Below, in pieces: positions 55,170 through 64,000 of a DNA stretch of 64,000 bases. The notes below the pieces were generated by a model that was not told the origin of the DNA, did no database searches, and worked only from the letters and a program-made list of their open reading frames with translations. Source of the stretch: Pelagerythrobacter rhizovicinus (lineage in GTDB: Bacteria > Pseudomonadota > Alphaproteobacteria > Sphingomonadales > Sphingomonadaceae); assembly GCF_004135625.1 (NCBI RefSeq), contig NZ_SDPV01000002.1, positions 1,054,001 through 1,118,000 of the forward strand. Direction: 5' to 3'. Numbering within the stretch: position 1 is the stretch's first letter; the number at the start of each line of letters is the position of its first letter. The position numbers and the translations under genes are program-made.

Positions 55170-55913
55170 TCAGCCGATCCGGCGTACCTCCTCGAGCACG
55201 CGTTCGGCGTATTCCGGACGGCAGATGAGGAGGTCCGGGAGTTCGGTATCGGGTTCGTTGTAGATGAGGGGGCTGCCGTCGATGCGCGAGCAATGGAGGC
55301 CGTGGGCAGCGGCGACCGCGACAGGTGCGCAGTTGTCCCACTGGTACTGTCCGCCCGAGTGGAGGTAGATCTCGGCCTGGCCGCGGACCACGGCCATGGC
55401 CTTGGCACCGGCGGAGCCCATTGCGATGAGCTCGCCGCCGATCGCGTCGGCCACGGCGAGCGCTTCTTTGGCAGGGCGGGTGCGGCTGACCACGAGGCGC
55501 GGCGTGGCGGCGGGTTCGGGCAGCGCGGCGGTCCGGTCGCTGCGCAGCACCACGCCGCCGTTCAGGCCGGGCAGCGCGACCGCGCCGACCTTGGCCTCCC
55601 CGTCGATGGCGAGCCCGACATGGACCGCCCAGTCGTCACGCTCTTCTCCGTACTCGCGGGTCCCGTCGACCGGGTCGACGATCCAGACCCGCGACTTCTC
55701 GCGCCGGAGCAGCGTGTCGCGGCTTTCCTCCGACAAGACGCCGTCGTCCGGCCGCTGGGCCCTCAGCGCGTGGAGCAGGAACCGGTTCGAGACCTCGTCG
55801 CCCGCACTGCCGAGCGCCTTGCCTTCGAGCAGCCCGCTCTCGCGTATCTCGATCAGAATGCGTCCGGCGGCAGCCGCGATCCGCGCTGCGAGTTCGGCGT
55901 CGGTCATGGTCAT
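55170..55913 (-). CDS. cysQ: 3'(2'),5'-bisphosphate nucleotidase CysQ
   Basis: This 247-residue IMPase-family phosphatase degrades PAP, the by-product of PAPS reduction. The metal motifs are LSEESRD and VDPVDGTREYGEE (about residues 78-90), with the second half QYQWDNCAPVAVA. The position just downstream of cysNC makes the CysQ role likely. ATG 55913 is preceded by GAGGGCG; the longer frame to 56804 runs through cysNC and is rejected. Confidence 0.92.
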   Translation of the reverse strand: MTMTDAELAARIAAAAGRILIEIRESGLLEGKALGSAGDEVSNRFLLHALRAQRPDDGVLSEESRDTLLRREKSRVWIVDPVDGTREYGEERDDWAVHVGLAIDGEAKVGAVALPGLNGGVVLRSDRTAALPEPAATPRLVVSRTRPAKEALAVADAIGGELIAMGSAGAKAMAVVRGQAEIYLHSGGQYQWDNCAPVAVAAAHGLHCSRIDGSPLIYNEPDTELPDLLICRPEYAERVLEEVRRIG

Positions 55914-55924
55914 TGCGCCCTCGA

Positions 55925-57847
55925 TCACTTCAGGGGGAGGATCCTGGAGACGATGTAGTCGGCGGCTTCCTCGACCGTCATGTCGACGGTGTTGACACGG
56001 ATCTCCGCGTTCTCCGGTTCCTCGTAGGGGCTGTCGATCCCCGTGAAGTTCTTCAGCGTGCCCTCGCGTGCCTTCTTGTAGAGACCCTTCACGTCGCGCG
56101 CTTCGGCGACGTCGAGCGGGGTGTCGACGAAGATCTCGACGAACTCGCCGTCCTCCATCATCTCGCGCACCATGCGCCGCTCGGCCCGGAACGGGCTGAT
56201 GAAGGCGGTGAGGACGATCAGGCCGGCATCGGTCATCAGCCGGGCGACCTCGCCCACGCGGCGGATGTTCTCGATCCGGTCGGCCTCGGTGAAGCCCAGG
56301 TCGCGGTTGAGCCCGTGGCGCACGTTGTCGCCGTCGAGCAGGAAAGTGTGCCGGTTCATCAGGTTGAGCTTCTGCTCGACCGCATTGGCGATGGTCGACT
56401 TGCCCGATCCGGACAGGCCGGTGAACCAGAGTACGCGCGGGCGCTGGTTCTTCAGGCCTGCGTGCTCCTCGCGGGTGATCGTGGTCGGCTGCCAGTGGAC
56501 GTTCTCGGCACGCCGCAAGCTGAAGTGCAGCATGCCGGCGCCCACGGTCGCATTGGTCATCTTGTCGATCAGGATGAACCCGCCGAGCACTCGGCTGTCG
56601 GCATAGGGCTCGAACACGATCGGCCGCTCGGTGCGCAGCTCGGCGACGCCGATGGCGTTGAGGCCGAGCGTCTTCGCCGCAAGATGCTCCATCGTATTGA
56701 CGTTGATCTCGTACTTCGGCTCCTGCACCGTCGCCGTCACCGTCTGGGTAGCCAGCTTGAGCCAATAACCGCGTCCCGGCTTGAGTGGCTCGTCGCTCAT
56801 CCACACGATCGTCGACTCGAATTGGTCGGAGGCTTGCGGCGGATCGTCGGCCGCGGCGATCACGTCGCCGCGCGAGCAGTCGATCTCGTCTGCGAGCGTC
56901 AAGGTCACCGACTGGCCGGCGACCGCTTCATCGAGCTCGCCATCGAAGGTCACAACCGACTTGATCGTGCTCGTCTTGCCCGAGGGCACCATGCGGACCG
57001 TGTCGCCCGGCTTCACCTTGCCGCTGGCGATCAGCCCGGAGAAGCCGCGGAAGTCGAGGTTGGGGCGGTTGACCCACTGCACCGGCATGCGGAAGCTGCG
57101 CGCCTGCGCCGCCGTGCCCGCGACCTCGACCGTCTCGAGATGCTCGACCAGGCTCGGCCCTTCGTACCACGGAGTATTGGGCGAGGGGGCGGCCGTGATG
57201 TTGTCGCCCTTGAAGCCCGAGATCGGGATCGCGGTGAACTCCTCGATGCCGATCTCCTCGGCAAAGGCGCGGTAGTCGGCGACGATCCTGTCGAAGGTCT
57301 CCCGGTCGTAGTCCACCAGGTCCATCTTGTTCACCGCCAGCACCAGGTGGCGGATGCCGATCAGGTGCGCGAGATACGAATGGCGCCGGGTCTGGACCAG
57401 CACGCCCTTGCGCGCATCGACCAGGATCACCGCGAGATCGGCGGTCGAGGCGCCGGTCACCATGTTGCGCGTATACTGCTCGTGCCCCGGGGTGTCGGCG
57501 ACGATGAACTTGCGCTTCTCCGTCGCGAAAAAGCGGTAGGCGACGTCGATCGTGATGCCCTGCTCGCGCTCGGCGGCGAGGCCGTCGACCAGCAGCGCGA
57601 AGTCGAGCTCCTGTCCCTGGGTGCCGACCCTCTTCGAGTCCGACTCGAGGCTGGCGAGCTGGTCCTCGAAGATCATCTTCGAATCGTAAAGCAGCCGTCC
57701 GATCAGGGTCGACTTGCCGTCGTCCACGCTGCCGCAGGTGATGAACCGCAGCAGCCCCTTGTTCTGGTGCTGCTCGAGATAGGCGTCGATGTCCTCGGCG
57801 ATGAGGCTGTCGACCCGGTAGGCGGGTTGGGTGGCGGTGTCGTTCAT
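55925..57847 (-). CDS. cysN: Bifunctional sulfate adenylyltransferase subunit 1/adenylylsulfate kinase (CysNC)
   Basis: This 640-residue fusion has an N-terminal CysN GTPase (about residues 1-440) with P-loop [18 protein letters not shown] and NKMDLVDYD that powers ATP sulfurylase. The C-terminal CysC APS kinase (about 450-640) has a second P-loop, GLSGSGKST, and [17 protein letters not shown]. With CysD it makes APS and PAPS. A palindromic repeat separates it from cysD, and cysQ follows after 11 bases. Confidence 0.96.
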   Translation of the reverse strand: MNDTATQPAYRVDSLIAEDIDAYLEQHQNKGLLRFITCGSVDDGKSTLIGRLLYDSKMIFEDQLASLESDSKRVGTQGQELDFALLVDGLAAEREQGITIDVAYRFFATEKRKFIVADTPGHEQYTRNMVTGASTADLAVILVDARKGVLVQTRRHSYLAHLIGIRHLVLAVNKMDLVDYDRETFDRIVADYRAFAEEIGIEEFTAIPISGFKGDNITAAPSPNTPWYEGPSLVEHLETVEVAGTAAQARSFRMPVQWVNRPNLDFRGFSGLIASGKVKPGDTVRMVPSGKTSTIKSVVTFDGELDEAVAGQSVTLTLADEIDCSRGDVIAAADDPPQASDQFESTIVWMSDEPLKPGRGYWLKLATQTVTATVQEPKYEINVNTMEHLAAKTLGLNAIGVAELRTERPIVFEPYADSRVLGGFILIDKMTNATVGAGMLHFSLRRAENVHWQPTTITREEHAGLKNQRPRVLWFTGLSGSGKSTIANAVEQKLNLMNRHTFLLDGDNVRHGLNRDLGFTEADRIENIRRVGEVARLMTDAGLIVLTAFISPFRAERRMVREMMEDGEFVEIFVDTPLDVAEARDVKGLYKKAREGTLKNFTGIDSPYEEPENAEIRVNTVDMTVEEAADYIVSRILPLK

Positions 57848-57861
57848 GATTTAATCCGTCA

Positions 57862-57936
57862 TCCCAGCGAACGCTGGGATCGCGTGCAGTGTAGGGGCGA
57901 CCAGGCGGCACGAGACCCCGGATCGAGTCCGGGGTT
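57862..57936. repeat. REP-like palindromic pair between cysD and cysNC
   Basis: Two hairpins: ATCCCAGCG/CGCTGGGAT (57862-57881, AA loop) and ACCCCGGA/TCCGGGGT (57916-57936, TCGAG loop). Read in frame they give the well-known false AIPAFAGMT peptide. The pair lies in the cys transcript. Confidence 0.85.
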
Positions 57937-57969
57937 GACCCTGCGGAACGCTTCGCATTCCGTGGCGGG

Positions 57970-58875
57970 TCAAAAGTACCCCTCCTGCTTCTTCTTCTCC
58001 ATGCCGGCGCCGCCCTCGTCCTTGTCGATCGCGCGGCCCTGGCGTTCGCTGGTGGTGGTCAGCAGCATCTCCTGCACGACTTCGCTTAAAGTGGTCGCCT
58101 CGCTCTCGACCGCGCCGGTCAGCGGATAGCAGCCCAGGGTGCGGAAGCGGATCGAGCGCATGACCGGCTCCTCGCCCGGCTCGAGCGGGAAGCGTTCGTC
58201 GTCGACCATCAGCAGCAGGCCGTCGCGCTCCACCGTCGGGCGCGGCGCGGCGAGGTAGAGCGGGACGATCTCGATCCCCTCGGCCATGATGTATTGCCAG
58301 ATGTCGAGCTCGGTCCAGTTCGACAGCGGGAACACGCGGATGCTCTCGCCCTTGGCTTTCTTCGCGTTGTAGAGGTTCCACAGCTCGGGGCGCTGGTTCT
58401 TCGGGTCCCACCCGTGGCTCGCCGTGCGGAACGAGAAGATCCGCTCCTTCGCCCGGCTCTTCTCCTCGTCGCGCCGCGCGCCGCCGAAGGCCGCGTCGAA
58501 GCCGTAGTGGTCGAGCGCCTGCTTCAGACCTTGCGTCTTCCACATATCGGTGTGCAGCGGTCCGTGATCGAACGGGTTGATCCCGCGCTCCAGCGCCTCG
58601 GGGTTGCGCCACACCAGCAGCTCCATCCCCGCGGTCTCCGCCATCCGGTCGCGCAGCGCGTACATGTCGCGGAACTTCCAGGTCGTATCCACATGCAGCA
58701 GCGGAAACGGCGGCGGCGAGGGATGGAACGCCTTGCGGGCCAGGTGCAGCATGACCGCGCTGTCCTTGCCCACCGAATACAACATCACCGGCTTGGTCGC
58801 CTCGGCCGCAACCTCGCGCATGATGTGAATGCTCTCGGCTTCAAGCCGCTCAAGATGGGTCAGGCGCTGCATCAA
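57970..58875 (-). CDS. cysD: Sulfate adenylyltransferase subunit 2 CysD
   Basis: This 301-residue subunit of ATP sulfurylase carries the adenylylation site. The PP-loop-like motif is [14 protein letters not shown] (about residues 35-48). [16 protein letters not shown] and [20 protein letters not shown] follow, then a C-terminal Arg/Glu end. It is first in the cysD-cysNC-cysQ leftward unit; the 178 bases to tRNA-Gly probably hold its promoter. Confidence 0.96.
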   Translation of the reverse strand: MMQRLTHLERLEAESIHIMREVAAEATKPVMLYSVGKDSAVMLHLARKAFHPSPPPFPLLHVDTTWKFRDMYALRDRMAETAGMELLVWRNPEALERGINPFDHGPLHTDMWKTQGLKQALDHYGFDAAFGGARRDEEKSRAKERIFSFRTASHGWDPKNQRPELWNLYNAKKAKGESIRVFPLSNWTELDIWQYIMAEGIEIVPLYLAAPRPTVERDGLLLMVDDERFPLEPGEEPVMRSIRFRTLGCYPLTGAVESEATTLSEVVQEMLLTTTSERQGRAIDKDEGGAGMEKKKQEGYF

Positions 58876-59053
58876 ACAGTGTTCTGAGGGGATCTCTGCC
58901 GAAGGAAAAGGAATGCCGAATGGCTAACGGATCGGCGCCGAAGCGCAAAAGGGATTTGCTTGAAAGGGACGAAGCGATCGTGTCCCGCGCCGGCAACTGC
59001 AAAACGCGATGTTGACGAATCCGCGCGGATGATGGCAAGCGGGTCGGCACCGA

Positions 59054-59127
59054 GCGGGTATAGCTTAGTGGTAAAGCCCCAGCCTTCCAAGCTGGTTATG
59101 CGGGTTCGATTCCCGCTACCCGCTCCA
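59054..59127 (+). tRNA. tRNA-Gly (TCC anticodon)
   Basis: A complete 74-base cloverleaf: acceptor GCGGGTA with TACCCGC, anticodon stem CCAGC/GCTGG with loop CTTCCAA giving TCC, T-loop GGTTCGATTCC, discriminator T and encoded CCA. The accessory genes begin about 100 bases later. Confidence 0.97.
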
Positions 59128-59230
59128 ACCAGCCCACGCGCGCAGATGCCGGCGCCTTGACGATGGCTCAAGGGAGGAGCGCCCACATTTCGCCCTGTCC
59201 AGAAACGCTGGCATTCGATAGTCGAGCATC

Positions 59231-59986
59231 ATGCGGCTCAACGACAAGCGCGTACTGATTACCGGCGCGGCAAGCGGCATCGGGCTGGCCTGCGCCCGGG
59301 AGATGGCTTCCCAGGGCGCCCGTGTGATCGGCAGCGATATCGATCGGGTGGCATTGACCGCCGTAGCTGACGAGGCGGGCATGCGAGCCAGCATGGTGCT
59401 GGACGTCGCGGAGGAGCAGGATTGGCTCGCCGCGGCTGCTCGGACGACCGACATGTTCGGTGGTCTCGACGCCCTGGTCCATTCGGCCGGAATCGGTGTG
59501 GGCGGGGACCTCACGAACTTGTCGCTCGACAGCTGGCGCCGTCAGCAAGCGGTAAATCTCGACGGAGCTTTCCTGGCCATCAAACACATGCTGCCGCTGC
59601 TCCGCGAGGCCGAAGGTGCATCGATCACTCTTATTGCATCGGTGACGGGAATTCGCGGCTCCGCCGTATTTGCGCCCTACGCGGCCAGCAAGGCCGGTGT
59701 CATTGCATTGATGCGCTCGGCGGCGCAGGCGAGCGCAGCGGCTGAGGATGGTGTGCGTGTAAATGCGATCGCCCCCGGAGTGATTGCCACGCCGATCTTC
59801 GGTCGCATGGAAGGGGTGGACGCCGCCGCCAGCGACCCGATCGCAACTGCGGCGCGCCTTGTACCCCTGGGCCGCGCGGGACAACCCGAGGACATCGCGT
59901 ATGCAGCGGTTTACCTGGCCAGCGATGAAGCCACTTATGTCACGGGAGTCGTGCTGCCGGTCGACGGCGGTCTTTTGATACGATAG
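59231..59986 (+). CDS. SDR-family NAD(P)-dependent oxidoreductase
   Basis: This 251-residue classical SDR has cofactor motif TGAASGIG (residues 11-18), SAGIG (85-89) and the catalytic triad S137, Y150 and K154 (YAASK). The SDIDR end of the first beta unit favours NAD(H). The C-terminal YVTGVVLPVDGGLLI is typical. It probably oxidises an alcohol to a ketone; the neighbouring monooxygenase fits a two-step catabolic route (inference). Confidence 0.93.
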   Translation: MRLNDKRVLITGAASGIGLACAREMASQGARVIGSDIDRVALTAVADEAGMRASMVLDVAEEQDWLAAAARTTDMFGGLDALVHSAGIGVGGDLTNLSLDSWRRQQAVNLDGAFLAIKHMLPLLREAEGASITLIASVTGIRGSAVFAPYAASKAGVIALMRSAAQASAAAEDGVRVNAIAPGVIATPIFGRMEGVDAAASDPIATAARLVPLGRAGQPEDIAYAAVYLASDEATYVTGVVLPVDGGLLIR

Positions 59987-60071
59987 CGCGCGATCGATGC
60001 TCGCGGCCGCGCCTGGCGCGGTCACTGCCGATGGCGGGTCCGTGCGACTTCGGGCCGGTCGCTCCCCGCTG

Positions 60072-61847
60072 TCATCCGAAATCGAGGCGATGGGCGAACT
60101 TCTCTTCAGACATTCGCTCCAGGTATTCGAAATAGGCGAGAGGGCCGCCCCCGAACGGGGAGTTCAATTCAAACTCGCGCGGCCTTGCTCCCTCGAAGTT
60201 GAAATAGCTTGGTGTGCACTTCTCGAAGAAGGCTAGCCGCTCTGCGGACAGCTTGATGCACAGGTCGACCCACTCGTCTTCCGCTTCTTGTGTGGGCTCC
60301 ACCGTCTGCGCGCCCTTCTCGAAGCAGTGGGCGATGAGATCGGCCATATAGATCGACTGGACGTCGGCGGTATGGAGATAGTTGATCGACGTTCCCGCCT
60401 GCACGATCGTGAGCACGAAGAAGTTCGGAAAGCCGCGCGTTTGCATGCCGAACAGCGTTCGTGCACCGCTGCTCCAATGCTCATCGAGGGAAAGGCCGTT
60501 GCGGCCGACGATCGAGAGGCCGGATTCACGCGTGTAGCTGGTCATGAAATCAAAGCCGGTCGCGTAGATAAGGCAATCGAGCTCGTATTCCTTCCCATCG
60601 ACGATCAGCCCGCGCCGGGTCACCCTTTCAACACCCTGCCCCGCGGTATCGACGAGCGTCACGTTCGGTTGATTGAATGCCTGCAGGTAATGGTCGCTGA
60701 ATCCCGGTCGTTTGCAGAAGTAGTGGAAGTAGGGTTTGAGTGCCTCGGCGGTCGCTTTGCCTTCCACAATCTCGTCGATCCGTCGACGGACCCGTTCCAT
60801 CTTGAGAATCTCGGCCTTTTCTCGCTCTTCAGGGGTCATCGCGATCCCGGCCGAGGTTGTCTTTTCCCGGAAGAGATCGGTCATGCTGTCGCTGACCATG
60901 TCCGTTACTTGCGGCAGGCCCGAGGTCCACTGCGTAAAGTTGAGCATGCGCTCGCGCTGCCATCCAGGCGGCAGCGAGCGGAACCATTCGACGTCGGTGG
61001 GCCGGTTCCCCCGCACGTCGACTGAAGCGGGCGTTCGTTGGAACAGATAGAGATGACGCGCCGATTCAGCCACGGGAGGGACGCACTGAATACCTGTCGA
61101 CCCCGTCCCGATGATGCCGACCGTTTTCCCTGACAAACCTGTCAGGTTGCCGTCAGCATCCCCACCAGTGAAGTCATAGTTCCAGCGGCTGGTATGAAAG
61201 CTCGGCCCCTCGAATGTCTCGATGCCCGGAATCCCGGGAAGCTTGGGGCTGCTGTAGAGACCGGTGGCGGACACGGTAAAGCGGGTTGACACCCGATCGC
61301 CACGGTTGGTCGTCAGAATCCACCGCCGGGCGCTGTCGTCCCACACCAGAGTTTCGGCCAGGGTCTGGAACAGAGCGTCGCGATAGAGATCGAACTTGTC
61401 CGCGATCAGGCGGCACTGTTCGTGAATCTCTGCACCCTTCGCGTACTTCTCGGTCGGGACGTACCCTGTCTCTTCCAGCAGCGGCAGATAGATGTACGAT
61501 TCGACATCGCAGCGGATGCCGGGATAGCGGTTCCAATACCAGGTCCCGCCGAAGTCGGCGCCCTTTTCGACGATGACGATGTTCTCGACCCCGCGCTTGC
61601 GCAGCTGGACGGCCGTCAGCAGTCCGCCGAAGCCGCCGCCAATTATCACGACGTCGGCATTGCGTTCGACCGGTTCGCGCTCGGTGTCGGAAGGCGCGTT
61701 CGGGTCGACATCGAAGGACGCAAATCTGCCTCTCAGCGACTGATACTGCCCCACGGCATCGGTGCGCAGGCGCTTTTCGCGTTCTTCCGCATAGCGGCGG
61801 GCAAGTGCTTCGACGTCGATATCCGCCTTGCCATCGCCGTTACTCAT
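60072..61847 (-). CDS. Flavin-containing monooxygenase, Baeyer-Villiger type
   Basis: This 591-residue class B flavoprotein monooxygenase inserts oxygen next to a ketone, giving an ester or lactone. There are two Rossmann motifs: GGGFGG (residues 70-75, FAD) and GTGSTG (247-252, NADPH). The BVMO fingerprint between them is FEGPSFHTSRWN (212-223), with N where P or D is usual. YWNRYPGIRCDVESYIY is also family-typical. It faces the SDR gene convergently and may share substrate flow with the TonB receptor. Confidence 0.9.
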   Translation of the reverse strand: MSNGDGKADIDVEALARRYAEEREKRLRTDAVGQYQSLRGRFASFDVDPNAPSDTEREPVERNADVVIIGGGFGGLLTAVQLRKRGVENIVIVEKGADFGGTWYWNRYPGIRCDVESYIYLPLLEETGYVPTEKYAKGAEIHEQCRLIADKFDLYRDALFQTLAETLVWDDSARRWILTTNRGDRVSTRFTVSATGLYSSPKLPGIPGIETFEGPSFHTSRWNYDFTGGDADGNLTGLSGKTVGIIGTGSTGIQCVPPVAESARHLYLFQRTPASVDVRGNRPTDVEWFRSLPPGWQRERMLNFTQWTSGLPQVTDMVSDSMTDLFREKTTSAGIAMTPEEREKAEILKMERVRRRIDEIVEGKATAEALKPYFHYFCKRPGFSDHYLQAFNQPNVTLVDTAGQGVERVTRRGLIVDGKEYELDCLIYATGFDFMTSYTRESGLSIVGRNGLSLDEHWSSGARTLFGMQTRGFPNFFVLTIVQAGTSINYLHTADVQSIYMADLIAHCFEKGAQTVEPTQEAEDEWVDLCIKLSAERLAFFEKCTPSYFNFEGARPREFELNSPFGGGPLAYFEYLERMSEEKFAHRLDFG

Positions 61848-61894
61848 CTATTCACCCTTCGTCATCCTCGCCCTGCGGTTCGCCCGCCCAAGCC

Positions 61895-64000
61895 TCAGAA
61901 GCGCACGGTGCCGTTCAGCGAGATCGAACGATACTCGTCCATCCAGTTCAGCGTGCGCGACGTGGCCGTGATCGATCCGGGCAGGCGGATTGCCGCGCCG
62001 CGGGAATGTACGTCCGTCAGGTTGCGCCCGACCAGCGCGATGCTCCAGCGATCGTCCTGCGCGCCGAGCTGGATGCGCGCATCCAGCTTGACCCAGCCGT
62101 CCTGGACACCCCAGATCGGACTGTATCCGTCGGCAACGAAGTACTTCGAGCGAAATTGTGCGTTGCTGCCGGTCACCAGCTTCAGCGAGCCGAGATCCGC
62201 CTCGTGCTGGAAGCCGACGTTCCCGCTCCATTTTGGCGCGAACATCAACGGCAGGCCGGCTATATTGTGCCGAGCGAGGCTCTCGGGATCGGTCGAGTCG
62301 CACTGCTCCACCGTCTCGTAGGCGAGGCATGGCGCGCCGGGATAGTCTTCGAATCTCGCGTCGAGATAAGCGACGTTTGCGTTAAGCGAGAGGCTATCCG
62401 TAGGAAGAACCTGGACTTCGAGTTCGACGCCTTCAGAGCGCGCCCTGGCCGCGTTGCGGGTGAAGAACGTGCGGCGATCCGGATCGTAGGCGGACTGCTG
62501 CAGATCTTCGAAGTCCATGCGGAATATGGCCAGATTCAAAGTGGCGAGGCCATTGCCGAGGCTCGACTTCACGCCGAACTCGTAGTTCATCGACCGTTCG
62601 GCTGCGAACTGGAAGCCATCGTCCGAAACGTTGTAGGTGTTCGACACGAACCCGCCCGACTTCGAGCCGCGCGCAACCGTGGCGTAGAGCATCACGTCGG
62701 GCGTCACATCGAACTGCAGCGTGCCCGACGGATCTAGATAATCTTCGGAGAGACTGCCCTGGCGGTCGGGGCCGATGGGATTTAGCGCGTCGCCGGACAC
62801 AGTGCGCTGCGTGAAATGGGCCGACTTCTTTACTTTCGAGTAGCGCAGCCCCCCGATCAGGCGCAGCTTCGGCGAGAAGTTGAAGGTGCCCTGGCCGTAG
62901 GCCGACCAGGCATCGCTGTTCTGGTAGAAGTCGGTCGACTGGTGGCCAGTCAGCGTGGCTATGTCGCGGTAATAGGTATCCTGGTGCAGGTGATAGTTCG
63001 AGGTGTCGTAGTACACACCGAGGACATACTCGAGAAATCCTCCGAGTGGTGAAGCTATCCGTGCCTCGAGCGACCACTGGTCGAAATCTTCCGGAAAGCC
63101 GTTGCCAAACCGTGCGTTGCCGCCGTCCGGCGGCAGGCTGCCGTCCGGCGCTATCTCATCGTAGGCGGTGAACCGCTCGGTCTTGTAGTGCGAGTAGCCA
63201 CCGATCACGGTCAGTACGTGATCACCGATCCCGACATCGGCATTGATGGCGCTGTTCCAGGTTTCGATGCCGCTTTGTTCGTCCAGCCCCGCGCCGGCAT
63301 AGTTGTCGGAGATGTATCGTTCATCGCCGAAGTCGTTGTCGTAGACATCTTCGGTGAGCGAGCCGGACACCGTCACGCCGCCTTTCAGCAGATGGCTGCC
63401 GTACTCGTTCTTGAACGAGATATCGACGTCGCCAGTCGGTTGCCAGCGCAGTGTAACGCGCGCCATCTCGTCTCGCAGGACCGGTTCGTCACGATCATTA
63501 TAGAGATTGCGGATGTAACCATCCTGATGGGTCAGCTTGGCCGCTACGCGAATGCCGAACGTATCCGAAAGAGGCGCGCTCACCACGCCCGTGAGATCGA
63601 CGCCCTGACGCTCGAAATCATACCCGGCTGAAGCGTAACCTTCGAAAACGGGGCCGGGCTTCGCGGAAATCAGGCTGATTGCGCCCGCAGCGGTATTGCG
63701 CCCGAACAGCGCGCCTTGCGGGCCACGCAAGACCTCCATGCGTTCGAGATCGAAGAACGGCGCGCTGAACTGCGCCCCGCGGCCGCCGTATATGCCATCG
63801 AGATAAACCGACACCTCCTGGTCGAAGGCGACGTTGTTCGGGCCGGAGCCGAACCCGCGGATGAAGACGACAGGGTTAACGCCCGAGTTGAGCACCGTCA
63901 TGTTGGGCACATAGCTCTGCACGCTGCGCAAGTCGGTGATCTTCAGATCCTCGAGCTTCTCACCGGTGACCGCGGTGATCGAGACGGGGACGTCCTGTAG
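61895..64000 (-). CDS. TonB-dependent receptor, N-terminus outside the window
   Basis: The 3' part (about 700 residues) of an outer-membrane TonB-dependent receptor; the frame is open at the right edge. It starts inside the plug domain (VPVSITAVTGEKL, RGFGSGPNNVAFDQEVSVYLDG, quoted in part; FDLERMEVLRGPQGALFGRNTAAGAI, quoted in part) and ends with the beta-barrel and a C-terminal aromatic (NGTVRF). It resembles the FecA/CirA-like receptors that sphingomonads use for varied organic compounds. It lies 47 bases from the BVMO start in the same direction, so they probably share a transcript. Confidence 0.93.
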   Translation of the reverse strand, partial: LQDVPVSITAVTGEKLEDLKITDLRSVQSYVPNMTVLNSGVNPVVFIRGFGSGPNNVAFDQEVSVYLDGIYGGRGAQFSAPFFDLERMEVLRGPQGALFGRNTAAGAISLISAKPGPVFEGYASAGYDFERQGVDLTGVVSAPLSDTFGIRVAAKLTHQDGYIRNLYNDRDEPVLRDEMARVTLRWQPTGDVDISFKNEYGSHLLKGGVTVSGSLTEDVYDNDFGDERYISDNYAGAGLDEQSGIETWNSAINADVGIGDHVLTVIGGYSHYKTERFTAYDEIAPDGSLPPDGGNARFGNGFPEDFDQWSLEARIASPLGGFLEYVLGVYYDTSNYHLHQDTYYRDIATLTGHQSTDFYQNSDAWSAYGQGTFNFSPKLRLIGGLRYSKVKKSAHFTQRTVSGDALNPIGPDRQGSLSEDYLDPSGTLQFDVTPDVMLYATVARGSKSGGFVSNTYNVSDDGFQFAAERSMNYEFGVKSSLGNGLATLNLAIFRMDFEDLQQSAYDPDRRTFFTRNAARARSEGVELEVQVLPTDSLSLNANVAYLDARFEDYPGAPCLAYETVEQCDSTDPESLARHNIAGLPLMFAPKWSGNVGFQHEADLGSLKLVTGSNAQFRSKYFVADGYSPIWGVQDGWVKLDARIQLGAQDDRWSIALVGRNLTDVHSRGAAIRLPGSITATSRTLNWMDEYRSISLNGTVRF

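Noticed and set aside
57851-58612. A 253-residue minus-strand frame over cysD ending in AIPAFAGMTD
   Set aside because: Shadow of cysD plus a translated REP palindrome.
58922-59053. An imperfect direct repeat of about 22 bases upstream of tRNA-Gly (near 58922 and 59032)
   Set aside because: Several mismatches and no link to a known att core; could be chance in GC-rich DNA.

Overview
The window is a 64-kb piece of a GC-rich alphaproteobacterial chromosome. It most likely comes from a sphingomonad, perhaps Erythrobacteraceae-like (inference). The evidence is a SciP/DUF1153 cell-cycle regulator, the petABC bc1 complex, a fused CysN-CysC, an ileS-lspA-DUF3035 run, TonB-dependent uptake, and two copies of the inverted CCGTTCG...CGAACGG intergenic repeat that I associate with sphingomonad genomes. 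Gene density is high, and many neighbours overlap by ATGA or GTGA, which suggests translational coupling.

Layout: (1) 1-7261 is the end of a surface-polysaccharide locus. It holds a truncated GT-B-like protein, a GT4 glycosyltransferase, a small PglC-like phosphoglycosyl transferase, a PglD-like acetyltransferase, a PglE-like aminotransferase, a small membrane protein, and a putative sugar methyltransferase on the other strand. About 690 bases without a recognisable gene follow. Parts of this block look AT-richer than the rest. (2) 7262-22694 is housekeeping and stress genes: fabI, a BrkB-family protein, a J-domain protein, pdxH, a CDF metal transporter, a PhzF-family protein, a serine hydrolase, mnmA, sciP, a GlsB-like protein, an RND efflux pair and a DUF445 protein. 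(3) 22716-29596 has etfBA, a DUF6265 protein, sucC, an IMPase-family phosphatase, an OmpA-type lipoprotein and a CNNM/CorC protein. (4) 29818-39853 is a long leftward, operon-like run: gpmA, purE, purK, folA, M19 dipeptidase, ribF, GDPD-like, ileS, lspA, DUF3035. (5) 39874-49078 has tRNA-Thr, a palindromic repeat block, a YdbS/YdbT pair, small enzymes, pepN and pgeF. (6) 49259-58875 has petABC, apt, an antiporter with an RCK-like tail, an OmpA lipoprotein, and the sulfate-activation genes cysD, cysNC and cysQ. (7) 59054-64000 has tRNA-Gly, then an SDR, a Baeyer-Villiger-type monooxygenase and a TonB-dependent receptor that runs off the window. This looks like an accessory catabolic module.

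The polysaccharide genes together look like part of a bacillosamine-type (diacetamido-trideoxyhexose) pathway plus lipid-linked sugar assembly. The cys genes activate sulfate to APS/PAPS and remove the by-product PAP. The last cluster would import an organic substrate and oxidise it through a ketone or alcohol. No CRISPR array, phage, complete IS element or clearly novel defence system was seen.
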